A stretch of 32,388 nt of DNA from Spartobacteria bacterium (GTDB lineage: Bacteria > Verrucomicrobiota > Kiritimatiellia > CAIQIC01 > Lenti-01). The stretch covers positions 1 through 32,388 of the forward strand of contig RZYG01000008.1 in assembly GCA_009930415.1 (NCBI GenBank), given 5' to 3'. Below the pieces are notes generated by a model. The model had not been told where the DNA came from and searched no databases. It saw only the letters and a list, made by a program, of their open reading frames with translations. Positions 16,847-27,270 of this stretch are shown in pieces. A program made the translations under genes and the position numbers. How positions within the stretch are numbered: the stretch's first letter is position 1; the number at the start of each line of letters is the position of its first letter.

Positions 16847-18541
16847 ATGGCCAAAAAGCCCATCCTGACGTTGGACATCGGTTCGCACAGCCTCAAGCTG
16901 GCGGAGTTCGTCGAGGTGAAGGGCGGGTTGGAAATGACCCGCTACGCCGTCAGCGACCTGGGGGTCGATCCCCAGAGCGATGCCGACCGCTCGCAGTACA
17001 TCATCACGACCATCCACGACCTGATCCGCGAGTCGGGCTGCAAGCCCGGTCCGGTGCAGGTGGCCATTTCCGGCCACGCGGTGTTCTCGCGGTTCGTCAA
17101 GCTGCCGCCGGTGGAGCCCGAGAAGGTCTACCAGATCATCCAGTACGAAGCGCAGCAGAACGTGCCGTTCCCGATCAACGAAGTGGTCTGGGACTACCAG
17201 CTGATCAGCGGCGCGACGGGCGACGTGGACGTGATGCTCGCGGCGATCAAGTCGGACATCATCGAAGGCATCAGCGACTGCGTGCGGTTCACCGGGCTGG
17301 AACCCAGCCTCGTGGACGTGGCGCCGATGGCGCTCTACAACGCGGTGCGCTACAACTACGACAACCTGCCGCCCTGCACGCTGGTGGTGGACATCGGCGC
17401 GCGCTCGACGGACCTGGTCTTCCTCGAGGCGGGCCGCGTGTTCAGCCGCAGCGTGCCCGTGGCCGGCAACCAGATCACCCAGGCGATCATGAACGAGTTC
17501 GGCATCTCGTTCGACGACGCCGAGGCGATGAAGAAGGCCCACGCCTACGTGGCCTTCGGCGGCGCCTACGAAGGCCCCCAGAGCGAGACGGTCGACAAGG
17601 TGTCCAAGAGCGTGCGCATCATGATGACGCGCCTGCACCAGGAGCTCAACCGCTCGATCAATTTCTACCGCAGCCAGCAGGGCGGCCAGCAGCCGGCGCT
17701 GCTGCTGCTGACCGGCGGCAGTTCGGTGATTCCCTACACCGACACGTTCCTCAAGGAAAAGCTGGGCGTGGAGACGGATTACTTCAATCCGTTCAACAAC
17801 GTCGCGGTCTCGGAGCAGATCCCCGCCGACCAGGTCGGCGCGCACGCGTGCGAAATGGGCCAGCTGGTGGGCTTGGCCCTGCGCCGGATGCACACCTGCC
17901 CCATCGAGGTCAACCTGCTGCCGCCCAAGGCGGAGGAAGAGAAGAAATTCAAGCGCAAACAGCCGCTGTTCGCGCTGGCGGCGGCGGGCCTGCTGGCGAC
18001 GCTGCTGGTGTGGGCGGCGTTCTACGTCCGCATGTCCGGAGCGGCGGAGCGCGTCCGCGCCCGCATTGAAAACCGCGTCGGCGAACTCTCCGGCGTGGAA
18101 CGGCAATTGCAGGGCGTCGAAGCGTCCGTGGCGGAAGTGGAGAACCAGATCGCCGCGCTGGCCGCGCTCGAATCGCACCGCGGGGTCTGGCGCGGCCTGC
18201 TGGGCGCCATCAGCGCGCCGCTGCCGGAAGGCATGTGGCTGACCCGGATCCGGCCGCTGGCGCAGTTGCCCGGCGCCGTCGCTCCGGCCGCCGAAACGGC
18301 CGCGGAACCGGCTCCGGCCGCCGCCGGCACGGCCCGCTCCGTGGTCGGCATCGAAATCGAAGGCATGGGCTACCAGGATCGGATCAAGAGCGAAGCGGTC
18401 GGCAAATACCGCGACCAGCTGCGCGAAGCGAAATGGTTTTCCGAGCAGACGGAAATCATCTGGCAGCCGCCGGCGCGCTCGGATGCCGCCACGCTCGAAT
18501 TCAAGATCCTGGCCGTTTTGAAGGAGCCGCAGGCACTATGA
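16847..18541 (+). CDS. pilM: PilM-type ATPase fused to a C-terminal PilN/GspL-like membrane segment
   Basis: ILTLDIGSHSLKLAEF...VQVAISGHAVFSRFVKLPPVEPEKVYQIIQYEAQQNVPFPINEVVWDYQ...LVVDIGARSTDLVFL; CPIEVNLLPPKAEEEKKFKRKQPLFALAAAGLLATLLVWAAFYV. Confidence 0.93.
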   Translation: MAKKPILTLDIGSHSLKLAEFVEVKGGLEMTRYAVSDLGVDPQSDADRSQYIITTIHDLIRESGCKPGPVQVAISGHAVFSRFVKLPPVEPEKVYQIIQYEAQQNVPFPINEVVWDYQLISGATGDVDVMLAAIKSDIIEGISDCVRFTGLEPSLVDVAPMALYNAVRYNYDNLPPCTLVVDIGARSTDLVFLEAGRVFSRSVPVAGNQITQAIMNEFGISFDDAEAMKKAHAYVAFGGAYEGPQSETVDKVSKSVRIMMTRLHQELNRSINFYRSQQGGQQPALLLLTGGSSVIPYTDTFLKEKLGVETDYFNPFNNVAVSEQIPADQVGAHACEMGQLVGLALRRMHTCPIEVNLLPPKAEEEKKFKRKQPLFALAAAGLLATLLVWAAFYVRMSGAAERVRARIENRVGELSGVERQLQGVEASVAEVENQIAALAALESHRGVWRGLLGAISAPLPEGMWLTRIRPLAQLPGAVAPAAETAAEPAPAAAGTARSVVGIEIEGMGYQDRIKSEAVGKYRDQLREAKWFSEQTEIIWQPPARSDAATLEFKILAVLKEPQAL

Positions 18542-19557
18542 ACCGCAAACACATGCCCTTGCTGGCGGGGGGCGTCGTCGCCTTGCTGCTGGCCGTGGGC
18601 CTTTTCTTCTGGTTGTTCAGCGCACGGGGCCGCTACGCCGAGGGCTTCTCGAAGCTGTCGTCGTCCCAAAGCCAACTGCAGCGCCTGACCAACCGGACCA
18701 CGTTCCCGTCGCCCGGCAACGTGCAGGCCATGGAGAAGCAGCTCGGCATCTACCGGGAATATCTGGAAGGCTTGAAGGCGGCGATGAAGAAAGGGCAGCG
18801 GGCCGCCGAGACCATCACGCGCGACCGCTTCCGCCAGTTGCTCGAAGACACCCTCCGCCAGCTGGCCAACGACGCCCGCCAGAAGGGCGTGGTCCTGCCC
18901 GCCAATTTCGCGTTCGGGTTCCAGCGCTACGCGGAAGGCGTGCTGCCGGCCGAGGAGGAAATGAACCGGCTCGTGGACCAGCTCTACTCGGTGAAAAGCC
19001 TGTGCGAGATCCTCTACGAAGCGGGCATCGGCGAATTGGTCGCGGTCGAGCGCACGACCTTCGAGAAGGACGCCCAGACCGCGCCGGTCGAGGAAGAATA
19101 CGGCCGGCGCAGCGCCCGCGCCCGGACCGAACAAGCCGTCGCCGCGCCCGGCGTCGAGTTGGAGGCGGACCCGCTGGGCCTGCATACCCGGGAACATTAC
19201 GTGCTGTCCTACAAAGCCCAGGACGAGGCCACCTGGCGCGTGCTCGACCGCCTCGCCCAAGGCGCCCCGTTCGTCGTGGTGACGAAGGTGGAAATCGTCA
19301 ATTCCGCCCGCCCCGCGGTGCTCGTGCCGGCCGCGGCGCCGAAGCCGGCGGCCGCGGCGCCGAAGCCGACGTCCGTCGCCGGCTGGCAGGCGCCCGGAGC
19401 CGCGACGCCCCTGGCCGCCGAAGCGCCGGAAATCCTGCCGCGCGAATTGCGCATCGTCGCCGGCCAGGAATGGCCCAACGTCCGCCTTGAAGTGGACTTC
19501 TACCGCTTCGTCGAACCCGCCGCCGAGGAGGTTGCGCAAGGGGAGGAACATCCGTGA
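18538..19557 (+). CDS. Amuc_1100-like inner-membrane protein (PilO-like position)
   Basis: One N-terminal TM; RFRQLLEDTLRQLANDARQKGVVLPANFAFGFQRY...LYSVKSLCEILYEAGIGELVAVER...GQEWPNVRLEVDFYRF; 4-bp ATGA overlap with pilM. Confidence 0.75.
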   Translation: MNRKHMPLLAGGVVALLLAVGLFFWLFSARGRYAEGFSKLSSSQSQLQRLTNRTTFPSPGNVQAMEKQLGIYREYLEGLKAAMKKGQRAAETITRDRFRQLLEDTLRQLANDARQKGVVLPANFAFGFQRYAEGVLPAEEEMNRLVDQLYSVKSLCEILYEAGIGELVAVERTTFEKDAQTAPVEEEYGRRSARARTEQAVAAPGVELEADPLGLHTREHYVLSYKAQDEATWRVLDRLAQGAPFVVVTKVEIVNSARPAVLVPAAAPKPAAAAPKPTSVAGWQAPGAATPLAAEAPEILPRELRIVAGQEWPNVRLEVDFYRFVEPAAEEVAQGEEHP

Positions 19558-20654
19558 GCCAGGCACCCCGTGGGAAAAACGATTGGATCCGGAACCATTA
19601 CGAGAAAATGATTCTGCTGGCCGCGCTCGTGGCGCTGCTGGTCTCCTGCATCCTGCTCACCCAGCGGATCCAGGCGGACAAGGACGCCGCCAAGCCGGCC
19701 TTGGCGCGCATCGACTGGAAGGGGTCGTCCGTCGCGCCCAAGGACACGCTGGCGCTCGACGGCGTTCTGGTGGCGGCCCGCGCGGAAGCCACCAATGCCC
19801 TCGCCGTGGCGGCGCGCACCACCGTCAGCGAACGGCGCGTGGCCTGCGTCAAGTGCGGCAAGCCCATCCGCTTCGAAGCGGCCGAATGTCCGTTCTGCCT
19901 CGCGGCCCAGCCCGCCATCGTGGACATTGAAAAGCTGGACACCGACGGCGACGGGATTCCCGACAAGGTCGAACTGGCCTTGGGACTCGATCCGCAGAAT
20001 CCGTCCGATGCCGCCGGCGATTTGGACAACGACGGGTTCACCAACCACGAAGAACTCAATGCCAAGACGGATCCCAAGGATCCCGCGGACTTCCCGGATC
20101 CCATCGTCAAGCTGCGCGTGGCCGGCATCCGCCCCGTGCCGTTCTATCTGCGGTTCGTCACCACGTCCACCTTGGGCGACGGCTCGATCCGCTTCCAATT
20201 GAACCTGCAGACGCTGGAGCGCACCTACTTCGTGAAGCCCGGCGACGTGGTGCTGGGCTACAAGGTCGAGAACTACAACCCGGCGGGGCCGGCGGGCGAG
20301 ACCATCACCATGGTCCGCCAGTCCGACAAGCGGCCCGTCGCGCTCGTCAAGGGCAAGCCCGTCACCGAGCAGGAACTGGCCATCTTGTTCGTTTCCCTGA
20401 TCGACAAGCAACGCCTGCCCGTCCAGCGGCTTAACGACGTCTTCGCGTACCGCGGCGCGGATTACAAGGTCGTTGACATCCGCCGCGATAACGTAGTAAT
20501 TCAAAGCGCGAAAACCGGCGAAAAAGTGACGGTTCCCCTGTGGACTCCCGAAGAGCGGGCGACGATGCTGGGCCAGCCGAGCGCACCGGCGCCCGCGGCG
20601 GGTGCCGCTCCCCAGGCGCCGGCGGCGGCCGCCGCGGCCTCATCGGTGTGGTGA
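19554..20654 (+). CDS. Membrane-anchored protein with zinc-ribbon-like motif and thrombospondin-type-3-like Ca repeats (Amuc_1099 position)
   Basis: TM LLAALVALLVSCILL; CVKCGKPIRFEAAECPFC; DTDGDGIPDKVELALGLDPQNPSDAAGDLDNDGFTNHEEL; GTG start in a 4-bp GTGA overlap. Confidence 0.8.
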   Translation: MSQAPRGKNDWIRNHYEKMILLAALVALLVSCILLTQRIQADKDAAKPALARIDWKGSSVAPKDTLALDGVLVAARAEATNALAVAARTTVSERRVACVKCGKPIRFEAAECPFCLAAQPAIVDIEKLDTDGDGIPDKVELALGLDPQNPSDAAGDLDNDGFTNHEELNAKTDPKDPADFPDPIVKLRVAGIRPVPFYLRFVTTSTLGDGSIRFQLNLQTLERTYFVKPGDVVLGYKVENYNPAGPAGETITMVRQSDKRPVALVKGKPVTEQELAILFVSLIDKQRLPVQRLNDVFAYRGADYKVVDIRRDNVVIQSAKTGEKVTVPLWTPEERATMLGQPSAPAPAAGAAPQAPAAAAAASSVW

Positions 20655-20743
20655 TTTAGCAAATGACGGTTAGCGACAACAAGACGTTGGATCGGACGAG
20701 GAAATCCCTTCGTCCTCGTTTCAGTTCCAAGGAGGAATCCCAG

Positions 20744-23700
20744 ATGAAATGGTGCATGGTTGCGGCGATGGCGGTGTCTTTCTTGTGCGGTGGCATGGCG
20801 TTCGCCCAGGACGACGATTTCGATCTGGATGCCCTGCTGGGCGACGTGGGGACGGCCGCCGAAGCGCCCGCCGAAGCCGCCGCGCCGGCCGCGGAAGAAG
20901 CGGCCGCGGAAGCGGTCGCCGCCGTTGAACCGGCCGCGGAAGAAGCGGTCGCGGAAGCGGCGGAAGTCGCCGAAGCCGCCGCCGATCCGTTCTCCGATTT
21001 CGCCGCCGAAGAAGCCGCGCCGGCCGCCGAAGAAGCCGCCGCCGACCCGTTTGCCGGCCTCGAAGCCGAGGAAGCCGCGCCCGCCGCCGAGGAGCCCGTC
21101 GCCGAAGCCGCCGCCGATCCTTTCGCCGAAGAAATGGCGCCCGCCGCCGAAGAAACCGCCGCCGTCGCCGAAGAAGCCGCTGCCGATCCGTTCGCCGAAG
21201 CCGCCGCCGAAGAAGCCGCGCCGCTGGCCGAGGAGAGCGCGGCCGATCCGTTCGCCGAGCTTGAGGCCGCCCCGGCCGCCGAAGAAGCCGTGCCCGCCGC
21301 CGAGGAAACCGCTCCGGCGGCCACGGACGATCTCCTGGGCGATCTGTTCGCCGAAGAACCCGCCGTCGAAGAAGCCGCTGCGGAAGCCGATCCTTTCGAG
21401 GAAGCCGCACCCGTCGCCGAAGAAGGCGCCGGAGAAGCGCTGGAAGCCGATTTCACCGATCTCGGCGGCGAACTGGATGCGGCCCCGGCCGCCAAGAAGG
21501 CCGGCAAAGAGGCCGAAAAGATGGACCCGGCGGAACTCAAGAAAATCGCCAAGGAAACCGCCCGCCAGGAAGAAATCCGCCGCCAGGCCGCCGAAGTGGA
21601 TGCGCTGAAGGCTTCCGATGCCGGCTTCGCCGCCCTGAGCCAGGGCGACTACGTGGCGGCCGAAAAGTCGCTGGCCGACGCCCTGAACGGTCTGCCGGAC
21701 CGTCCCCAGAACGTCCCCGTGCGCGACCAGATCGCCAAAGGCCTGGCCGAAGTCCAGTATCTGCGCGCCTACGGCATGGTGAAGAAGAACGAGCGCCTCG
21801 AAGAAGCCCGCAAGCTCGTCGATGCCGCGTTGAAGAACGACTCCGGCCATCGCGGCGCCAAGGCTCTCGACAAGCGGCTGTCCAAGCTCGAAATCCTGGC
21901 CGGCAAGCCCAAAGCGCCCGCCGACCAGCCCGCCACCCTCGAAAAGGCCAAGAGCATCGAGCAGATGTACGACGAGGCCCGCGAGTGGTACATGCTCAAG
22001 GACTACGACCGCGCCAAAGCCCTGTTCGAGCAAATCCTGATCCGCGATCCCTACCACAAGAGCGCCATGCGCTACATCCGCAAGCTCGAAGCCGACAAGT
22101 TCAAGCTGGCTTCCGTCGAGCGCGAAGCCCGCGTCCAGGGCATGATGACCGAAGTCCGCCGCAGCTGGAGCCCGCCGATCCGCGCCGCGATCGCCATGCC
22201 CGAAGACGCCGGCCAGCCCGGCGGCGTCGACAGCAAGCCGTCCTCGCAGCGCCTGCAGGACAAGATGAAGACCATCGTCATCCCGGCGGTCGAATTCCGC
22301 CAGGCCAACATCAACGACGTCGTCAACTTCCTGGTCGAAGCCAGCATGGCCGCCGACCCCGAGAAGGAAGGCGTCAACATCATCCTGAACCTCGGGCAGG
22401 GCGGCGGCGGCGCGGCTCCCGCGCCGGGGCCGGCGGCGGCGCCGGTCGTGGACGAGTGGGGCTTCGGCGGCGAAGACCTTGGCGGCGGCATGGCCATGGT
22501 CTCTGCTGCGCCTGCCGGCGTGCGCGACATCACCCTCAACCTGCGCCGCATCAGCATGCTCGACGCCATCAAGTACATCACCGAAGTCGCCGGCCTGAAG
22601 TACCGCATCGAAGACAGCGCCGTCATCATCACCCCGATCGACGCGCCGACCGGCAACATCATCACCCGCATGTATCCCGTCCAGCCGTCCTTCATCGACG
22701 TCGTCGTCGAGCGCCAGGGCCCGACGGCCGAAGAGCGTTCGGGCGCCGAGTTCACCTCCATGAGCGACCGCGTCTCCGTCACCAAGGGCGACGTGAAGGA
22801 ATTCTTCGAGAAGACCGGCGTGAAGTTCCCCGTCGGTGCCTCCATCACCTACAATTCCAGCATCAGCCAGCTGATCGTCGCCAACACGGCCGACAACCTC
22901 GAGACCTTCGAGCGCATCCTCCAGCAGCTGAACGTCGTGCCCAACCAGGTCGAAATCGAAGCCCGCTTCATCGAAGTGGACCAGGGCGATCTCGAGGAAC
23001 TCGGCCTGCAGTGGATCCTGAACGACAACTACGAGTTCGCCACCAAGAACGACGGCTCCGGCGAACGCCTCCAGGTCAACGCCAACCGCAACGGCGTGAC
23101 GCAAGGCAACCGGTTCTTCAACTACAACTCCGGCAACCTGAACATCCAGCCGGCGTCCATGATCACCCAGACCGCGAACCAGACCATGCTCGGCGGGCTC
23201 CTCAGCGCCTCGAGCGTGCTGACGAATCCGGAAGTGACGGTGGTTTTGCAGGCGCTCTCGCAGCACGGCGGAACCGACTTGCTCTCCGCCCCGCGCGTCA
23301 CCACCCGCAGCGGCGTCAACGCCCAGATCCAGGTCGTCAAGGAAATCATCTATCCCACCGAGTTCGACGTGACCCAGCCCACCATGAATTCGGACGGCAA
23401 CGTGACGATGTCGCCCGTCGTGACCCCCGGCACCTTCGAAACCCGCGAGACCGGCGTGATCCTCAACGTCACCCCGACCGTCGGCCCCGACGGCTACACG
23501 ATCGACCTCGTGATGGCCCCCGAAGTCGCCGAGCTCGTCGATTGGATCCAGTACGGATCCCAGATCACCGTGGAGACCGGCATCATCGGCGCCAAGCAGC
23601 AGAACACCTATCTGTTCAACATGCCGCAGCCCATCTTCACCAGCCGCAACGTCACGACGTCGATCGTGATCTGGGACGGCCAGACCGTCGTCATGGGCGG

Positions 23701-23944
23701 CCTGATCCGCGAAGAGCTGACCACGATCAAGGACAAGATTCCGATCCTCGGCGACATCCCGCTGCTGGGCTGGCTGTTCCGGTCGGAAGGGCAGTATAGC
23801 CAGAAGAAGAACCTGCTGATCTTCGTGACCGCCCGCCTGGTCGATCCCGCCGGCCGCCCGATCCACAGCGAGGGCAGCCTGGCGATGCCGGGCACCGGCA
23901 TCGAAACCGAGCCGGCGGATGCCGCCGCGCCGGTGACGATGTAG
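20744..23944 (+). CDS. Secretin (type II/III secretion / type IV pilus family) with acidic Ala/Glu-rich N-terminal extension
   Basis: MKWCMVAAMAVSFLCGGMAFA signal; QVEIEARFIEVDQGDLEELGLQW; LSAPRVTTRSGVNAQIQVVKEIIYPTEF; PILGDIPLLGWLFRSEGQYSQKKNLLIFVTARLVDPAGRPI; AAGGAGG RBS at 20729. Confidence 0.95.
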   Translation: MKWCMVAAMAVSFLCGGMAFAQDDDFDLDALLGDVGTAAEAPAEAAAPAAEEAAAEAVAAVEPAAEEAVAEAAEVAEAAADPFSDFAAEEAAPAAEEAAADPFAGLEAEEAAPAAEEPVAEAAADPFAEEMAPAAEETAAVAEEAAADPFAEAAAEEAAPLAEESAADPFAELEAAPAAEEAVPAAEETAPAATDDLLGDLFAEEPAVEEAAAEADPFEEAAPVAEEGAGEALEADFTDLGGELDAAPAAKKAGKEAEKMDPAELKKIAKETARQEEIRRQAAEVDALKASDAGFAALSQGDYVAAEKSLADALNGLPDRPQNVPVRDQIAKGLAEVQYLRAYGMVKKNERLEEARKLVDAALKNDSGHRGAKALDKRLSKLEILAGKPKAPADQPATLEKAKSIEQMYDEAREWYMLKDYDRAKALFEQILIRDPYHKSAMRYIRKLEADKFKLASVEREARVQGMMTEVRRSWSPPIRAAIAMPEDAGQPGGVDSKPSSQRLQDKMKTIVIPAVEFRQANINDVVNFLVEASMAADPEKEGVNIILNLGQGGGGAAPAPGPAAAPVVDEWGFGGEDLGGGMAMVSAAPAGVRDITLNLRRISMLDAIKYITEVAGLKYRIEDSAVIITPIDAPTGNIITRMYPVQPSFIDVVVERQGPTAEERSGAEFTSMSDRVSVTKGDVKEFFEKTGVKFPVGASITYNSSISQLIVANTADNLETFERILQQLNVVPNQVEIEARFIEVDQGDLEELGLQWILNDNYEFATKNDGSGERLQVNANRNGVTQGNRFFNYNSGNLNIQPASMITQTANQTMLGGLLSASSVLTNPEVTVVLQALSQHGGTDLLSAPRVTTRSGVNAQIQVVKEIIYPTEFDVTQPTMNSDGNVTMSPVVTPGTFETRETGVILNVTPTVGPDGYTIDLVMAPEVAELVDWIQYGSQITVETGIIGAKQQNTYLFNMPQPIFTSRNVTTSIVIWDGQTVVMGGLIREELTTIKDKIPILGDIPLLGWLFRSEGQYSQKKNLLIFVTARLVDPAGRPIHSEGSLAMPGTGIETEPADAAAPVTM
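20855..21500 (+). repeat. Low-complexity Ala/Glu repeat region with recurring ADPF motifs in the secretin
   Basis: Repeated EEAAPAAEEAAADPFA units; GCCGAAGAAGCCGC-type DNA repeats. Confidence 0.85.
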
Positions 23945-23959
23945 GCCGGATCGGACCAC

Positions 23960-23981
23960 GGGCGGGGCGCGAGCCCCGCCC
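23960..23981 (+). terminator. Hairpin after the secretin gene
   Basis: GGGCGGGGC-GCGA-GCCCCGCCC perfect 9-bp stem with a GNRA-type loop, 16 nt past the stop; weak T-tract. Confidence 0.5.
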
Positions 23982-24056
23982 GCACCGTTTGAAGGTGGCC
24001 GATTCGCCGGGTTCCGGGCGGTTCGGAACGTTTTCCGGGTCCTGCGGGTCTCGGAT

Positions 24057-24160
24057 CCCCCGACGAGGTCGTCGGGGGCTCCAAAGACGGGAATCGGCCA
24101 GCGGGTTGGAGCCGCACCGTCCGTCCGCCCGGGAAGGAACCCCGTGCCGGCCGGTTTGGC
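24057..24160. repeat. REP-like repeat element, copy B (inverted relative to 6603-6667)
   Basis: CCCCCGACGAGGTCGTCGGGGGCTCCAA (24057-24084) is the exact reverse complement of 6640-6667; flanking GGCTCCAACCCG and CCGGCACGGGGT words also shared. Confidence 0.78.
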
Positions 24161-24218
24161 GGACACGTGAACGAACTGGGATCCATTCTGCGCATCAAAC
24201 CGTGAAATCCGGGAATCC

Positions 24219-25138
<920 letters not shown>

Positions 25139-25142
<4 letters not shown>

Positions 25143-27268
25143 CGACGAAAGTCTCCAGATGGATCGGGATCGCCCTCCAGCTCTTGCTGGTGGCGGGGTT
25201 GACGTTCCTGGCCGGCGCCACGCGCCGGCACGTGCTCGACGCCCAGCGGCAGTTGACGGCGGACGGTTCGATTCCCTTCACGCTGGAGAGCGCGCTGGCC
25301 TTCCGCCGCATCCAGCTGGTCTATCGCGACGGCGATTTGCCGAAGATCGACCAGGGGATCCAGTATCCGCACGGCGTCGTGACGCGCGAAACGGATACGC
25401 TGGGCGTCGAGCGGATCTATGCGCGCGTGGCCAAGCTCTGGCCCGGCACGCTCCCGCTGGCCGAAAAGATCCGCGGACTGCATCTGGCGTGGTTCTGCCT
25501 GGCGATTCCGGGGATGTTTTTCTGGGTCAAATGGATGGGCGGGGGCGCCGCGGGCGGGTTCTGGGCGGCGGCGTTCTACGCGGTGGCGATTTCGGCCGTG
25601 GCGCGCGCGACGGGCCAGGAGCTGTCGCACGAGAACAACGCGTTGCCGCTGCTGCTCGGCCATCTGGCGGCGGCGGCCTGGGCGCGCAACCGCGCCCAAC
25701 GCTTCCGCGCGAAAGCGGTCGCCGGCTGGATTTCCGCCGGCTTGGCGGCTCTGGCCTTGTGTGCCTGGGACATGGTCCAATTTTACTTGCTGCTGTTGCT
25801 GGGCTGGGAACTGGCCGTCGCGATCCGCGGCGAACTGTCCAAAGAAGATCTCTGGGCGCGCGCCGTGCCGTTGATGGCCGCGCTGGTGGCGGCGGGCCTG
25901 CGCAATCCGTATCTGCGGGCGCACGGGTTCCTGGTTGCGCCGACGCTGGCGCTGGGGTGGGGGATGCTGCTGGCGGGCGCGCCCGCCGCGCAGCGGCAGC
26001 GCGTCGCCACGCGGGTCGTGCTGGGCTTGCTGCCGCTCGCCGGGTGTCTGGCGCTGGCCCATTTCTATCTGCCGGCTTACGGCCATTTCGGATCGCTCCT
26101 CTGGGCCAAGCTGCGGTTTTTCAATGTCCGGCCCGAAAATCCCGCGCTCTTGACGTTCGAACAGCGGATCCTGTGGGCGCCGGCGCTCAATTCCACCTCG
26201 TGGGCCCTCCTCTGGGAGTGGTTTCCGTTCCTTTTGGTGTTGACGGCCGCCGCGGTTTGGGGTTTGATGCGCGGCACGGTTCGCAACCGCACCGAGTTCG
26301 CCGATTTTCCCCCTCTGCTTTTCTACCTGCTGGCGTCTCTGGCCGCTTTCATCCTGTTTTTCCGGTTCCACGTGTGGCTGGCGATCTTCGCCTGCGGAAT
26401 CGTCGGCCTGTGGGCCGGGCAGTGGAAGGCGAGCGGCGGCCGCTGGACCCGCGGGGCGCTCGCGGCCCTGCTGGTCTTCGGGTGGCTCGCGGAAGCGCGC
26501 CAGCCGTGGTTCGGGCCTTTCCGCTGGGAGGAATCGCCCGTGGAAACCCCCGGCGCGCCGAAGTGGGACGGTCCCCTGTACTGGGGCCGTCCGAACGTGT
26601 ACGCGGCGGAAACGGAAGCGTTGATGGACCATTTGCGGAATTTCGTCGCCCCGGAACCCGTGCTGGCGAATTTCGGGATCAGCGCCGGGATCGCGGCCTA
26701 CGGCGGCTGCCCCGTGGTGCTGCATCCGAAGTTCGAGTCGGCGGACATCCGCCTCCGGGTGCGGGAATACGGCGAGGCGCTGTTCACGGGCGGCGAAGCG
26801 GAGTTCCGCGACTGGATGGAGGCGCACGGCGCCACCGTCTACGTGCATTCGATGGGCGAGTTTTCGGAGATCCAGCCGGGCCTCCAGATGCGCTACATGG
26901 TGGATGCGCTGGACCCGGCGACGAACGCCGCGGCGCGGCTGTTCGAGCAGCGGCCCGAAGAGTTGAAGCACTTCGCGCCGCAGTTCGCCAACCGGAAGTA
27001 CCGCGTGTTCCGGCTGAAGCGCAGCCCCGTGGCCGCGCGCCTGGCGGAAGCGCTGGCCGAGCAGGCCCGCGCGGCCTTGGAAGCCGGCGAACTGGCGGCG
27101 GCGGAGACGAAAGGCGCCCATGCCTTGCGCATGGACGCCGACAACGAGGAGGCGCAGGCGATCCTGCGCCACGCGACGGCCCTGCGGGATGCGGGTTTCC
27201 GCGCGGAGGAAGACGAAGACTGGACCGGAGAAGCGTCGTCGCTGGCGCCGACCCGCCCCTGGCCCTGA
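25139..27268 (+). CDS. Multi-pass membrane protein, probable GT-C-type (STT3/DPY19-like) glycosyltransferase
   Basis: Many TM segments; ESALAFRRIQLVYRDGDLPKIDQGIQYPHGVVTRETDTLGVERIYA; long soluble C-terminus; proposed TTG start overlapping the exonuclease stop (TTGA). Confidence 0.6.
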
Positions 27269-27270
27269 GA

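Noticed and set aside
20855-21500. Assembly artefact or non-coding satellite in the secretin N-terminus
   Set aside because: Frame stays open, codon use matches the gene and the encoded motifs are regular; more likely a real low-complexity domain
25159-27270. N-terminal extension of the coaE ORF (905 aa)
   Set aside because: Shadow frame of the membrane-protein gene; CoaE starts at [12 protein letters not shown] (27271)
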